From Marasmius tenuissimus (lineage: Eukaryota; Basidiomycota; Agaricomycetes; Agaricales; Marasmiaceae): a stretch of DNA of 64,000 nt. Location of the stretch: NCBI GenBank assembly GCA_029532415.1, contig JAQOTA010000070.1:992001-1056000 (forward strand). Direction: 5' to 3'. Positions within the stretch are counted from its first letter, which is position 1; each line of letters begins with the position of its first letter. Shown here piece after piece: positions 34,580 to 44,866 of this stretch. The position numbers were made by a program, and so were the translations under genes. A model generated the notes under the pieces. The model had not been told where the DNA came from and did no database searches. It worked only from the letters and a program-made list of their open reading frames with translations.

Positions 34580-35080
34580 GTGGGCCCGGGCGCTTGTTCC
34601 TGAGAGTGGGTCCAAACTCGCTCCTTCGTCTTGTGTCAATAGTTATCTCCGAGTGTGAGCGGTTCTACGGATCTGAGATTATCGTCGTTTTGTTCGAAAG
34701 TCATCGTTGCGATCAGAGCATTGGCGATATGGGGGAGAACTCGGAAGATGCCGTATGTGCTCATCGTCTTCTCTCTGGTTCGTCTATACTTACAGTTCTC
34801 AAGGTCCAAATAACTTTTTAGCTCTGAATTCTGTGAATATCGGCCTGGTGGCAAACGGTGCCGTGACTCCGAACGCCTTCGGGTTTGACCCTGGCACTGA
34901 TTGAAACGGAATCCGATGCTACAAGGAGGCTCTCAGTACGTTTCAAGGGGCAAGAGGCAGATGGCTTACTCGGCGAACCTAACGTTATCCTGATGGAATA
35001 ACGTCTCACTGGCGGGCGGCGGCAGGTAGTTTGGATACCGCTGGGACTTGGGCAGCAGCCTGAGAGATAGATTCCCAATC
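34580..35080 (+). pseudogene. DUF6533-type gene copy 2, internally deleted remnant
   Basis: Matches copy 1 at the VIVAI-RALAIWGRTRKM region (near 34,705) and then jumps directly to the last exon (LNSVNIGLVANGAV near 34,823). The roughly 600 bases that hold the intervening exons in copy 1 are absent. The last segment also hits a stop soon after. It is a relic produced by deletion after tandem duplication. Confidence 0.65.
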
Positions 35081-35234
35081 TACAACGTGAGATGCAAGGC
35101 TATTTCAATACACGCAATGAAGAAACACATGGTAATAACTTCAGTCCCGAATAATTTACAGTGTCCTAATTGAAAGACTTTCAGAACTCACATGTATCGG
35201 TTGCGGTCAAGGCTCAAATACTCACCACTTACAA

Positions 35235-36633
35235 TCACTCCGCCGGATCCAAACTCTCTCCTTCTCGCTCCCTCAACACCTCCCACCCTTCCATCTCAAA
35301 AAGCGCCGGTAAAACATTCCAAACGGCTGTCCTTCCTTCCTCATGCATCTTCTTACAAAGCTCGACACACTCCTCGCACACATTCATATCTTTCCACTTT
35401 ACAAACTCTTTCAACGGGTTCGCGCTCTTCCCCGATCCATCGAGGTGGTGCCACGCCGTATGAGGACCTCGAGCTGCGCTGCACAAGAACAACGTCTTGC
35501 AATTCGGTGAAGGGACGAATCCGAGTAAGAACGAATGCGACATGCTCATCTCAGCATGTCTGAGACGTTCTCGACCAATCTGGGCAATGGTTTTGTCCCG
35601 CCATGAGATATCGTTTGGATCGTCTTTAAGGATTCGAGCGGGGGAGAGACGAGCGATGCAGTAGAAGAGGTAAGGCAGGATCGTGGGGACGTTGGTTTCT
35701 CGGGCGAGACGGGCGAGGAGCATGAGTTCGTCGGATTTGAGACGGCGTTTGACTGGCGGTGAGTCGTAGGAAGGGTGGGTTGTGGGGATGTAGGTGTGGA
35801 GGATCGAGATGCATCTGGTGCGGAGGAGGGGGTTGAGGTACTTGGTGCTGAGGCGGAGAATGCCGGATATGAAGGTGATCATTGTGTGAGGCTCGGCTGA
35901 GGGAATTTGGAGTTGATCGAAGTGGCTGAAGGGGGGGTGAGAAAGTCGTCATTAGCCTCGAGGTTGGAGACGTCAGAAGAGCAGAGGGGAAAGAAACGTA
36001 CGAAGGGAAGTACAACGCGCTCAGGAGGTCGTTCATGTCGCCTGGTTTGTCTCCTGCTAGGCGTACGACCGGACAGCCTTCTATCCTTTCCTCTTTCAAG
36101 CTAGCCTGCTGCGGGATGCTGAACAGCGTCTCGAAAACTTCGCAGTGAGTGGATAGAATGGCCTTGTGGACCCTGAAAAGAGTGTTTTCGACGTTCAAAA
36201 CAACAGAACCGTCGTAGAACCAGAATTTATGGTGCTTTGTATGTTTTGAGGCATCAAAATCGTCCCTGTGTGTGGGTGGTGGAGGAGATGCCGGCGTTGG
36301 CAATGGTTGGGACTGACGCCTAGGTGACGCTATACGGCCAATTGCTTTCAAATCAGGACTAGCAGTGGGTGCGGGAGACTTCGCTCGTGCTGGAGACTTT
36401 GTCGGTGCTGGAGATTTCGCTCGTGCTGAAGATTTTGATGGTGCTGGAGACTTCGTTCGTTCGGGATACGCAGTGGGTACTGGAGACTTCGCTCGCGCTG
36501 GAGATTTCGTTGGTGCTGGTGATTTCGCTCGTGATGGAGATTTCGTTGGTACCGGGGTTTTTGCTCGTGCTGGGGATTTCGTTGGTGTTGGAGATTTTGC
36601 TCGTTCGGTATACGCAGGAGGAGCAGCGTTCAT
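35235..36633 (-). CDS. BTB/POZ domain protein, copy 2 with KSP-repeat N-terminus, 440 aa
   Basis: Exons 36,633-36,002 and 35,925-35,235 join in phase to 1323 bases. The BTB core and C-terminal half closely match copy 1 (HKFWFYDGSVVLNVENTLFR, VVRLAGDKPGDMNDLLSALY). The N-terminus differs: the start is a new ATG just before AAPPAYTE. The next ~85 residues are a tandem array of a degenerate 12-residue unit (ARAKSPAPTKSP), where copy 1 has one short equivalent. The ancestral first ~70 codons lie stranded at 37,206-37,330 beyond an insertion. The repeated Lys-Ser-Pro sites could be proline-directed kinase targets (inference). Confidence 0.8.
36367..36605. repeat. coding minisatellite, 18/36-bp unit, in BTB copy 2
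   Basis: About six and a half degenerate 36-base units, each made of two 18-base halves (GGAGACTTCGCTCGTGCT and GGAGATTTCGTTGGTGCT on the plus strand). On the coding strand each unit gives the 12-residue KSP-type repeat, and unit length keeps the frame. The tandem BTB paralog lacks the expansion. Confidence 0.88.
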
Positions 36634-36685
36634 GGTTTGAGTTGGTGTCTCTCGTTCTGGACCGGAAGAAGATGGGATGGGTTAC

Positions 36686-37205
36686 ATCACAGTAATCATC
36701 AGCGACCTGCAAAATAAGGCACGGTATCTATGCTTACGACCGTTACAGTTCACAACCGGTGCCGGTTGACGAGTTAAGCCCTGAGCGGCTAGGTCAAAAT
36801 TTCCCACCGGCTGAAATTGTGGTATGAATGAATGAGTACCAAGCACTTTAGGGCATAGTCGCAAATGCTCCCAGGCAGATGGGAAAAACTTTCGCACCTT
36901 TCCGAGGGGCTAGGAGTACACGGGATGACGTTGCTGAAAGGAATACCAGGCCATGACGTAGACCTCCCTCTGAGCTGCGCTTCGGTTTGCTAGGAGACCT
37001 AGCGTTAGCGAATACGACCTGTTCCTACCAGTCTCCTCTATACTCAGTCCTTCACTAGTAGCACGTTATGGAAGTCCTTGAGATGATTATTTCGTGTGAG
37101 ATGAGATGCTGAAAGCTTGCCAACAACTGAAATTCCTGGCGGGTGAGCTTGCCACCCCGAGAGAAAGAACCGCCAAGAATGGCAACCGGGAAAAGCCGCG
37201 CTTTT
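36686..37205. mobile_element. 0.5-kb insertion splitting BTB copy 2 from its old first exon
   Basis: Compared with BTB copy 1, continuity breaks at a GTA trinucleotide and resumes about 520 bases later. The inserted sequence has no ORF of note. Its ends show only a weak inverted similarity (AGCATCAGC against TCATCAGCG), so its class is unknown. Confidence 0.5.
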
Positions 37206-37345
37206 GCTGATGCTACGGGCGTGTAGGTATCGGTGGGGTAATTCTGATGCCCGACTAGGAGCTGAAGGTGTATCGAGAGCGTCGTTTTGGCTCGAATAGA
37301 GCAATTGAGCTCGTTTGACGAGGTCATACCATGGCAGATGGGCAT
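37206..37345 (-). pseudogene. stranded 5' part of BTB copy 2
   Basis: Reads SSNELNCSIRAK..., matching the first residues of BTB copy 1 (RLNELKSELNRSIRAE). It includes the start region and the following non-coding sequence shared with copy 1 (GATCTTTCGTGATCCCGAGA). It is separated from the rest of the gene by the 0.5-kb insertion and is frame-disturbed. Confidence 0.6.
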
Positions 37346-37499
37346 TTAGGGATCTTTCGTGATCCCGAGATGGAATAGAGAAATGATTAGATTCTCAGAG
37401 AACCCTTCGGTGCCGCGAGGTGGCTGATAGTGTCCGCAGTCAAGTAATAATTATAGAATTGTACAGATAAATACAATACTATGCAAAGTAAGGGTCCAT

Positions 37500-38375
37500 G
37501 GTTCTCTCGCCCCTATGGCTGCTCCTTTCCCTTGCTTGGCGGTTCTGAACGGGAGGTAGATGAGTTCGTAGTCAAACCAGAGAAGTTGGCAGGTAGTACC
37601 TATTGGTTCATCACTTAGGTCAGTCTCCGAGCCATAGACAGATGTTAGACATGCAAGAGACGTACGACAGGCCATCGCTGTGGGAAGCTTAGATCTACTG
37701 CACCTTCAGCCTGACCAGGTAGTTGAAGCCTTTCAATACGAATAGGTTGCCCAATCGTAGGTCGTGATTGAGAGGTCTCGTTTCCCTCGAGCGAGGTACT
37801 TGAATGAGACGGTGAAGGAGATGGAGGGTAATTGGAAGGGGTCATCCGTGCGGAGGATCTACCGTGCTTCTTCGGGCGCACGATATGTGAGCTCAGAGGC
37901 ACAGTACCAGTACCCGAAGGCGGTACGTCTGGAAGGGGCTTCCGTCTTCTCAATTTGAGCCCGGTGGATCTCGTTGTTGTGGCGATGGAACGAGTGGCTG
38001 TGGGTCGTTCGTGTGTTCTGGATCCTGGGTGGTTGAGATCGAACATACAAGGATGTCGGGGAATGGAACGTACGTCTTTTGTTTCTTTTTGCCCTCGGTG
38101 GGGGTCCCGTGGTTCGTCGAGTTAACGGATATCCAAGTTCCTGATTCGGAGAGACTGCGCGGTCGTTTCCCGTTGTTGTTGCTGACGTCGAAGGGCGGTT
38201 CACGGGGCCTGCGATGTACGGGTTCGCTTCTAACAACATGTTTGTTAGGAGTGGTATATACAGGGAGCTTAAGAACTACCTGTGGGTGGGTAGTGACATC
38301 GTAATCTAGAACGAGCGGAGGCGAGAAAGGTGGAAGACGAAGTGGGATAACTGAGGAGTTTGGACGAATAGCCAT
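37500..38375 (-). CDS. proline- and serine-rich hypothetical protein
   Basis: Starts MAIRPNSSVIPLRLPPFSPP at 38,375. A 56-base intron (38,073-38,018) keeps the frame from GKKKQKT into THERPTATRS. The body is basic and proline-rich (LKLRRRKPLPDVPPSG, SARMTPSNYPPSPSPSHSS), followed by TIGQPIRIERLQLPGQAEGAV. A further junction at about 37,675 may lead to a short C-terminal exon, as in the fragment at 33.6 kb. I recognise no domain. It lies in the distal part of the tandem duplication, and only a fragment survives in copy 1. Confidence 0.5.
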
Positions 38376-41300
38376 GTCCTTATATCTGAGCAACTGAGAT
38401 GAATGTGGCGTCAAGGACGATGCAAGTGGTACACAAAAGTCGTCAAGGACGGGGTGGTGACCGGCCTTGGACGACCCGCAATAAATTCATAAGGTGAAAT
38501 AAGACTGCTCGCCAAGGGATGTCGATGAACATTAAAGTGAGAGCTTGAGCGCTTACATGTAAAAGTCACCTAGAAAAGACTCCAGATGAAGGCAATCACA
38601 ACAAAACCCAGAAGTAGCGGCTCAGAATGCCTTGTTCTTTTGACGTCGTGCCTAGCAGTGAGGTATTGTTAAAGATGAATGGTGATCCCTTTCATCATGT
38701 AATTTGAGAACAGCTAATCTGAAGCTGATTTTCCGAGATTTCATGCAAAATGTACCTTCACAGGGACTCGGCCAGCAGAGCGAGAGGAAACCGAAACGAA
38801 GACAAGTCACAAGGCACAAAGCGAGCGTGAACAATGTGTGTTCCAGTGATAAGCTGATTTTTGAAAGTTCGGATATTCCTGGGCTCAGAATCATGAAAAA
38901 TTCTGGTTGATACAGGAATGGGAGTCCTATGAAGCATAAGAGAAGGACAACTAAAAGAGCAATCTCGTTGTGGTGGTGGTTGATAGCCAAGCTGGATTAG
39001 CGCCGAACTAACGCTCAGGATATTAATTAGCGCTTGGACCGCTTAGATAATCACTCTGCTCATCGTCTCATACCACCACCACGGCGACGACAGATGGGAC
39101 TGGTGCACTGGTCATCACTTCTCTGTCTGGGGTCTTCCTCATTATTTTCATTTCCACCGGAATTAAGACTTGGGTCTCAATAGCTGGGTCTCGTCGTGTT
39201 CATCAAGGTTCAACAAAGTAAACGGTCGAACCTGGATGACCTGGAAGGATCATGGCCCTCTATATGCGCAGCGGATTACCTCTGAAATGAAGGTTGATAT
39301 AGAGGTGACTTTCTTCCGATTTACACTCTATTCATCCTTCTTGATGTCGTTCTTTGCTTCGTCAGGTCGCCATGGGTGTATGAACAGTACTAGACCACCT
39401 TCAAGACTCGCTATACGATGACGGCTCTGCTTTTCACGCGTTCTACATCGACGGTATGACTCGCTGGCAGTTTTACTCGTATATGGACCGTTGCTGACCG
39501 TTTGGTTCGACGACAGGAAGTCATGAAAAGTGTTTTCCATTCGTCTCAACACGGGCAAGCGGACACGCTGGACACGAGATGAGAGTCGGTGTGATGGAGC
39601 TGAAGGCAGGAATTTCAATCGACGAAGGGAGCTCGAAGTCATGCGCATGCTGGCTCATGTCGAACCCCACCACCTCACCCTCCGTTCGTTACCATTCTGT
39701 TCCCTGTCACCATTCCAAGCTGACTACCTTTATCATCAAAGGCGCAAGGGGGCACGATTATAGCGAGCGGCGGGATCTAGGCATTGCCAGCGCTGAAAAT
39801 CGTGCGTCTGATACTCAGGCATACTGTGCACCACACTGACTATTGCTCAGGTTTTGTTTGACCGCAGGAATCGAGGGGAAGTTAACTCACAATCGACTTT
39901 CTTTCCGTCTGGTTTCGTTTGTTGCTGCCGTAGCTCGCTCGTGCGGGTCAGCAACTATACCTCGACAAACAAAATTCTACGAAGGCATCGAAACATTATG
40001 CCTCGCGAACCATCCTCTTGGTTCTGCCGCTTCCGGCCTCGTCACTTCGACCTTTTCTCTCGGATTTCCCTCAACTCTACTTCCATGGCGTAGGCGAGAA
40101 GCGCGGGCACAGCGGAATACAGCTTCTTTTGCTGTTATAGGTTCGCCTCGACGATACGGGATAACGGTGATATATGGATGCTTTGTCGAGGTTGATGGTT
40201 GGGATATCGACACCATTCAGTGAGCACAGCCGTTGATCTATCCTCTTGGAAGATTGCTAAGACGTTGTCCTCAGGCTAGGCTACCCAACGATCTCTACCC
40301 TTTCGAGAATTACCAGGACCAGGCCGCTAGCAACCCTCAGCAGACGCTACTGCACCACCCTACCGCCTGGCATTCTGACACACCTCCTTCGTTATCTATA
40401 TCTCCATGCATCTTGTAGGATGGATGGTTATGACATTCAGCACCGTCGTTGGTTAAGCCGGCATCGTTCACCACCTACAAGGCGTGCCGGTGGGCTGCGC
40501 GAGTAACCTCGAACATGTTATTCCTCGGGAAGATAGAATCGTGGAGAGATGCCTCCAAGCGTTTTGGAGTGTCGGAGTTGAATGATAGAACTCGTACTAT
40601 GAGGTATGTTGTTGTCCCCTCACTCTTTCGAATCTTAGTTGACGTATATTAATTTCGACTCTAGGTCTTTCTCAAATCCACACCTTCAACTCAGAACCAC
40701 GAAACCTTGTCATTCAACCTGAGCGGAATGAAGTCTCGCCCAGTCCTACCCTTTTTGTGCCGTATAGACCTCTTCGTCACCTACGGTCGACGTTTGCTGT
40801 CCTGTCGCTCAGACATCTACTTCTTGGCCCTGGGGCTGGGATGACAACGGGGAGTCAAATGGGAGAGGGTAATTTGCACGACCTTGCGGAACCTGACGTT
40901 GGAGGCGCTTCCGTACACACGCCTTTGACTTCCTCCTAAGTAGAGTTGGTGGTCAGAACCGTGTTGCGGAGTCGATGGGAGTGAAGAGGGTCATCGCTCG
41001 TTTTCAGTATGTGGCGAGGTATGCTCAATTGTAGTCGTTATTCTGTCGATGCTGATTGAAGGTTCCATTATCGCCAGATCAATCCTTCTTTCTTATCATC
41101 AATGTGGACAAGAGGGGCGTGAACGAGCTGGTTTCTATCTCATAGTTCGCTTTGCCCAAGGGTCGAGCTGTCCTCCTATGTGTCACGTTTGGGTATGGCC
41201 GAACGTTTGACGAGTTCATGCGGGTTCCTATCCCGTAGAAACGAGAAATGCTGGCTTCAGGTCACCCCGCCTTCAGCTTCCATGCTTGCTTGGTGGCATT

Positions 41301-41564
41301 TCATATCGCCGCTAGGTGGGGGGCGTTCAAGGTGTTTTCCACAGAGGACACGGTCACTCCGACTTCCTCAATGCGAATACTCCGAGCGCCATTGTACCCA
41401 AACCGTGCGAGTAGCTGCCACATCGCATTATCCTCTCCACCCGGCCTGACTCATTGTCTGCCAACCGAACCAAAACAACGTGACCCACGCAAATTGGTGG
41501 CATTGTTGATTTGTTGTAGTCATTCATCCTCTTTCCACAACCACCACTATCCTCCACTCTCGCC
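38376..41564. other. poorly resolved region with scattered open frames
   Basis: Plus-strand patches look partly coding: a Thr-rich stretch leading to a hydrophobic segment (GALVITSLSGVFLIIFI) near 39,080-39,140; an open frame at 39,843-40,223; one at 40,449-40,652 with a plausible donor; and 40,670-40,939 (VPYRPLRHLRSTFAVLSL). I could not link them into one gene or match a family. They may be one or more decayed or fast-evolving genes. The first 750 bases belong to the segmental duplication. Confidence 0.35.
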
Positions 41565-43240
41565 ATGTCGCACGCGCTTCTCCCGAGGTCTCTACCGAAC
41601 GAGGTCGTCAAGAAAATCCTCCGCTTTCTACACCAAGATCTAGCTCGTCGATTGAAGGTGTTACCCCTCGGCTTTGCCTTGGTCGCGAAGAGTTGGTTCC
41701 CAATCTGGGCGTCGCTTCGGTGGAAGGTTACCGACATTGGCCAATTGTTTCATGCTATCACAGTTGGAGGAAAGGTGTGTTACTGTCATCGACATCCTCT
41801 TTGCCCATTTTCCCTGATCACGTTTTCTAGTTCTTCAAACGCCGCAGGCCCACAGAAGCTCAGTGGATCCGATTCGAGACCATCTACGCTCGATGGGTTG
41901 AAGAGATCTGGATAGAGCCTGGCTGGAGGTTCCTGAACCCTCTAGGCCTTCGGAGGCTTTTCAACCTTCTCATACGACGTTACCCATCCTCCGCTGACCG
42001 CACCAAGTCCAACACTATCGGCAAGCGTATCCTCCCCAACCTACGGTCTATAAACATCAACTACCTCACTGCTGTCGAAACGTCTGATATGGTTGGGTAC
42101 CTGGCACGGATTGTGTATATGGTATCCCATGCTGGAGTCGGGAGGTTCAACATTCGTGACAACGAACGTGTTCTGCGGAAGGCGGGAATTGCCATATACT
42201 GCGTCTATCAGGGTTATACCACCTTTCAGCTTGGCAAGAAGGAACACGTCGTGGTGTCCCTGCGGGATTTCGAGGTTCGAGGGCCGGAGAGGTTTAGGGA
42301 GTGGTTGGAGATTCTTGGTGCTGCGTTTTCGAGGACGAGCGCCGGGTACCTTCTTATGCCTACGACGGGAGGAGTTTTGCAGAAGCTTCGGAGGGATGGG
42401 TGCAAGTCGCTCAGGGTTCAGACCACCTATGCTATCGACCGACGAGCGACGTCGTCGTCGTGGCCGCCGTGTCTCCCTGCTTTGATACATCCGTATCATC
42501 TCCTGCGGAGCATCGATCTGAAGGTCGAGGCGCACGTGGCGTTGGAGTTGTTCAAGATTGTGAGGTCGAAGTTTAAGGGCGCTTTGGGTCTTCCTCATCT
42601 GAAGAAGATCAGGTTGGAGCTCACCCCAGACCGTACGACCAACCTTCGCGCGGATCAAACCCTCCGTCGTCTCTTCGAAGCCATTGCTGGGATCGCTCCT
42701 CTCACGTTGGAAGAAGTCAGAATCTGTGTACACCCTTCACCCCCCGAAGTACCCTTTATGACACCGGATAACCTTCTCGCGCACGATCGTGCTATCGGGT
42801 ATGAGATGCTCGACCCGCTTCGTGGGTGTCCTCGATTGCAGACGTTGGATATTCGGGATATCTATCCTGTGATGATCGACAACGAGGAGCTTGTCACGCT
42901 CACGCGGTCTTGGCCCGGTTTGGTCAACCTCTATCTCGGGTTCAGCACGCGTCGGGCTGTGTTGGATTGGGGTACGCAGGGGTTGGAGTGGTCGGGGCAG
43001 GCGATTGATTTGGGTGCGTTGGAGGGAGTGTGTGAGGTGTGCAAGCGGTTGAAGAGGGTGGCGATTATGATGGGGGAGCAGGCCCAGGACCAACCGGAGA
43101 TGGAGAAGAAGGTGTCGGGGGGATTGAAGGAGAGGATGAATCTGTTGCGAGTTCCGGTTGATGGGACGGGGTTTTCGTGCTTTGTGGGGTATCCGAAGGG
43201 AGTGGCGGAGGAGGTGGTGTTGTCGTGGGTTCAAGTATAG
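41565..43240 (+). CDS. F-box/leucine-rich-like hypothetical protein, 539 aa
   Basis: Exons 41,565-41,774 and 41,831-43,240 join in phase to 1620 bases. The start MSHALLPRSLPNEVVKKILRFL has the LP-x-E-[IV] opening of fungal F-box proteins, with LALVAKSW-like spacing (GFALVAKSWFPIWASLRW). The C-terminal part has leucine-rich, LRR-like segments (LHLLRS-, CPRLQTLDIRDIY, WPGLVNLYLGF). I infer an F-box-type adaptor, with the F-box itself weak. It is not closely related to the tandem F-box pair at 24-29 kb. The ORF on the opposite strand (42,041-43,234) is a mirror of this gene. Confidence 0.7.
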
Positions 43241-43435
43241 AGGTGGATTTGATGTGTTTTGGGTTTCTTTGCGTTCCGTATTCTACGCCGGTGTTTGTAC
43301 TTCTGTGGGTCTTTCCATGAGTAGGGTTATCTTATCATGTTTGTATGTCTGTGGATTATTTGGGAATAAGAATCTTCCTTAACTTGGATCGTGCAATCGA
43401 CTCGATCATCGCAACGTTGTAGGTTGATGCAGATG

Positions 43436-44335
43436 CACGGGGCAGTCAGATCTGGCCGCGGGAAGAACGAACGGGCTTGGCAATGGCACGATGTAAAGGT
43501 GCGAAGGAGAGGTTTCACCTAAATGTATTCAACTTCTGAGCTCTAAGTAAGAAAGGAGGTCTCAGCCTAGACCTGTCACCGGTCCGTATATGGCGAGGCA
43601 AGCTGGGCCAGCTTGCTCGTCCGTGAGGGGCCGCGTGACAGGCCTAGTCTCAGCCCGTTGGCATGTACTATAATATGGTATTGTAAAGATTGTTCAACAT
43701 TTGTGCTAATAGGGGCTCAAGAACGAATGAGGCCAGAGGCAACATCATCTCTACAAATTTGCCGGCTAAGCTAAACACCTACTGGCTGTTGACCGACATT
43801 CGTCCGCCTGTACTTCCTCTGCACGTCAGGGCACCCCGGAAATAATGACACGTTCAGAACATCCAGCCTTCCAACACCTTCGCTCCTCCATCTTTCCGTT
43901 AGAGACTCCGGTGCACGGAATCCAGACGATCCACGAGCTCTTGAGTCTCAGATAGCCCGTATCTATCCAAGCATTCTTCTGGTTCTGGGATCCCGGGCTG
44001 GCAGAAGTCGAGGAGGAAGATAAGATTTGGCTCCGCTAAGAATCAGCTCGGTATCACTATCGGGAATGGCCGTAACGTCATAACGCGTTTGGAGATCAGC
44101 GCGAAATTGAACAATTCGCTCATAGGTTGAATGCTTGTGCTGATTACCTGAATGTCCAAGAAGTAAAGAACCGGGAGTCGTAGTCTGAGGGTATAATTAT
44201 TAGGTTTCTGAACTGGTGGGTTCGCCAAAATTAGCCCTGATGACACGGATGAACAGAATAACAGCAAACACGAACCGCGTTCGGACTCGATCCAGACTCT
44301 GCACTGACGTTGATGGACCAGCTCCCAGTCTGCCC
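43436..44335. repeat. inverted duplicate of 57.96-59.04 kb
   Basis: Reverse-complement match to about 57,960-59,035. It carries the 3' end of a MYND gene and, at 43,436-43,495, the last ~18 codons of the membrane-protein gene that is complete at 58,980-60,624 (SDLAAGRTNGLGNGTM). An 82-base element is inserted in this copy only. Confidence 0.8.
43566..43647. mobile_element. 82-bp miniature inverted-repeat element with 6-bp target duplication
   Basis: Begins CCTAGACCTGTCAC and ends GTGACAGGCCTAG (inverted termini). It is flanked on both sides by TCTCAG (43,560-43,565 and 43,648-43,653). The inverted paralog near 58,915 has a single TTTCAG at the equivalent point and no element, which confirms an insertion. 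It has no coding capacity, so movement would need a transposase in trans. Confidence 0.82.
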
Positions 44336-44866
44336 TTTGGCGGGCCGTGGAACAATACATCGCGTACTTGCACAAGGAACAACACAAATACCTCTTCTTG
44401 TTTTCGGGATCTGATTCCAGAGTAGCCTGGTCTCGTGCGCACTGAATAGAATGGAACGTATAATGAGTGTAGTAGCAGCTGGAGTGAGAAAACCGATACA
44501 CACAGAATTGTAACTGCACAAGAAGGTTGGGCCCTTCTTCGCGCTCCGGCGAAGATCTCGAAGGACATGATACTTTTCTTGATCTTGTTCCATCGGAAAT
44601 CCTGGCCCCAATCTTTCTCCGATCAGGTTCGATGATAAAGCTGTCTGGCGAAGATTGACAGGCACTGGGGAGGGTCGATTGGCTTGTCGCAAGGCTGACG
44701 TCGGAGTGATGAGTAGGCTGAGCGAATAATACAAAACTTCAGAAATTGAACAACAGTTTATGAGCAGTTGTTCCGACTCGCTAGGCAAAATTGAGACATC
44801 GTCTGCCAACCAAGATGGAAGAAGGACCTCATAACAACCTTCACGAGACTATCCATATGTTTGAAA
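44043..44866 (-). CDS. MYND-finger-like gene, copy A
   Basis: A minus-strand open frame reads LPSWLADDVSILPSESEQLL... through HVLRDLRRSAKKGPTFLCSYNS. After a short intron it continues CARDQATLESD and the finger LCCSLCKYAMYCSTARQRADWELVHQRQC. The MYND consensus is C-x2-C, then YC-x3-C, x7-H-x3-C; here the cysteine after YCS is replaced (YCSTAR instead of YCSMAC), so one zinc ligand is missing. The downstream part resembles copy C but is shifted. MYND fingers bind proline-rich partners. The start exon is not certain, and this may be a degrading copy. Confidence 0.5.

Larger units (their letters stand above)
34580..39120. repeat. tandem segmental duplication, copy 2
   Basis: Direct repeat of 30,600-34,480. 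It is longer because of an insertion of about 0.5 kb at 36,686-37,205 and because its distal part keeps a fuller proline-rich gene. It is shorter at its left end because of the DUF6533 deletion. Confidence 0.75.

Noticed and set aside
36359..36712. Plus-strand GDF-repeat ORFs and an alternative minus-strand Ser/Thr repeat ORF
   Set aside because: They are other-frame readings of the KSP minisatellite in the BTB gene; only the KSP frame continues into the BTB domain.
42041..43234. Long minus-strand ORFs opposite the 41.6-kb gene
   Set aside because: Mirror frames of a high-GC coding exon. The plus-strand gene has a spliced, in-phase model with an F-box-like start.
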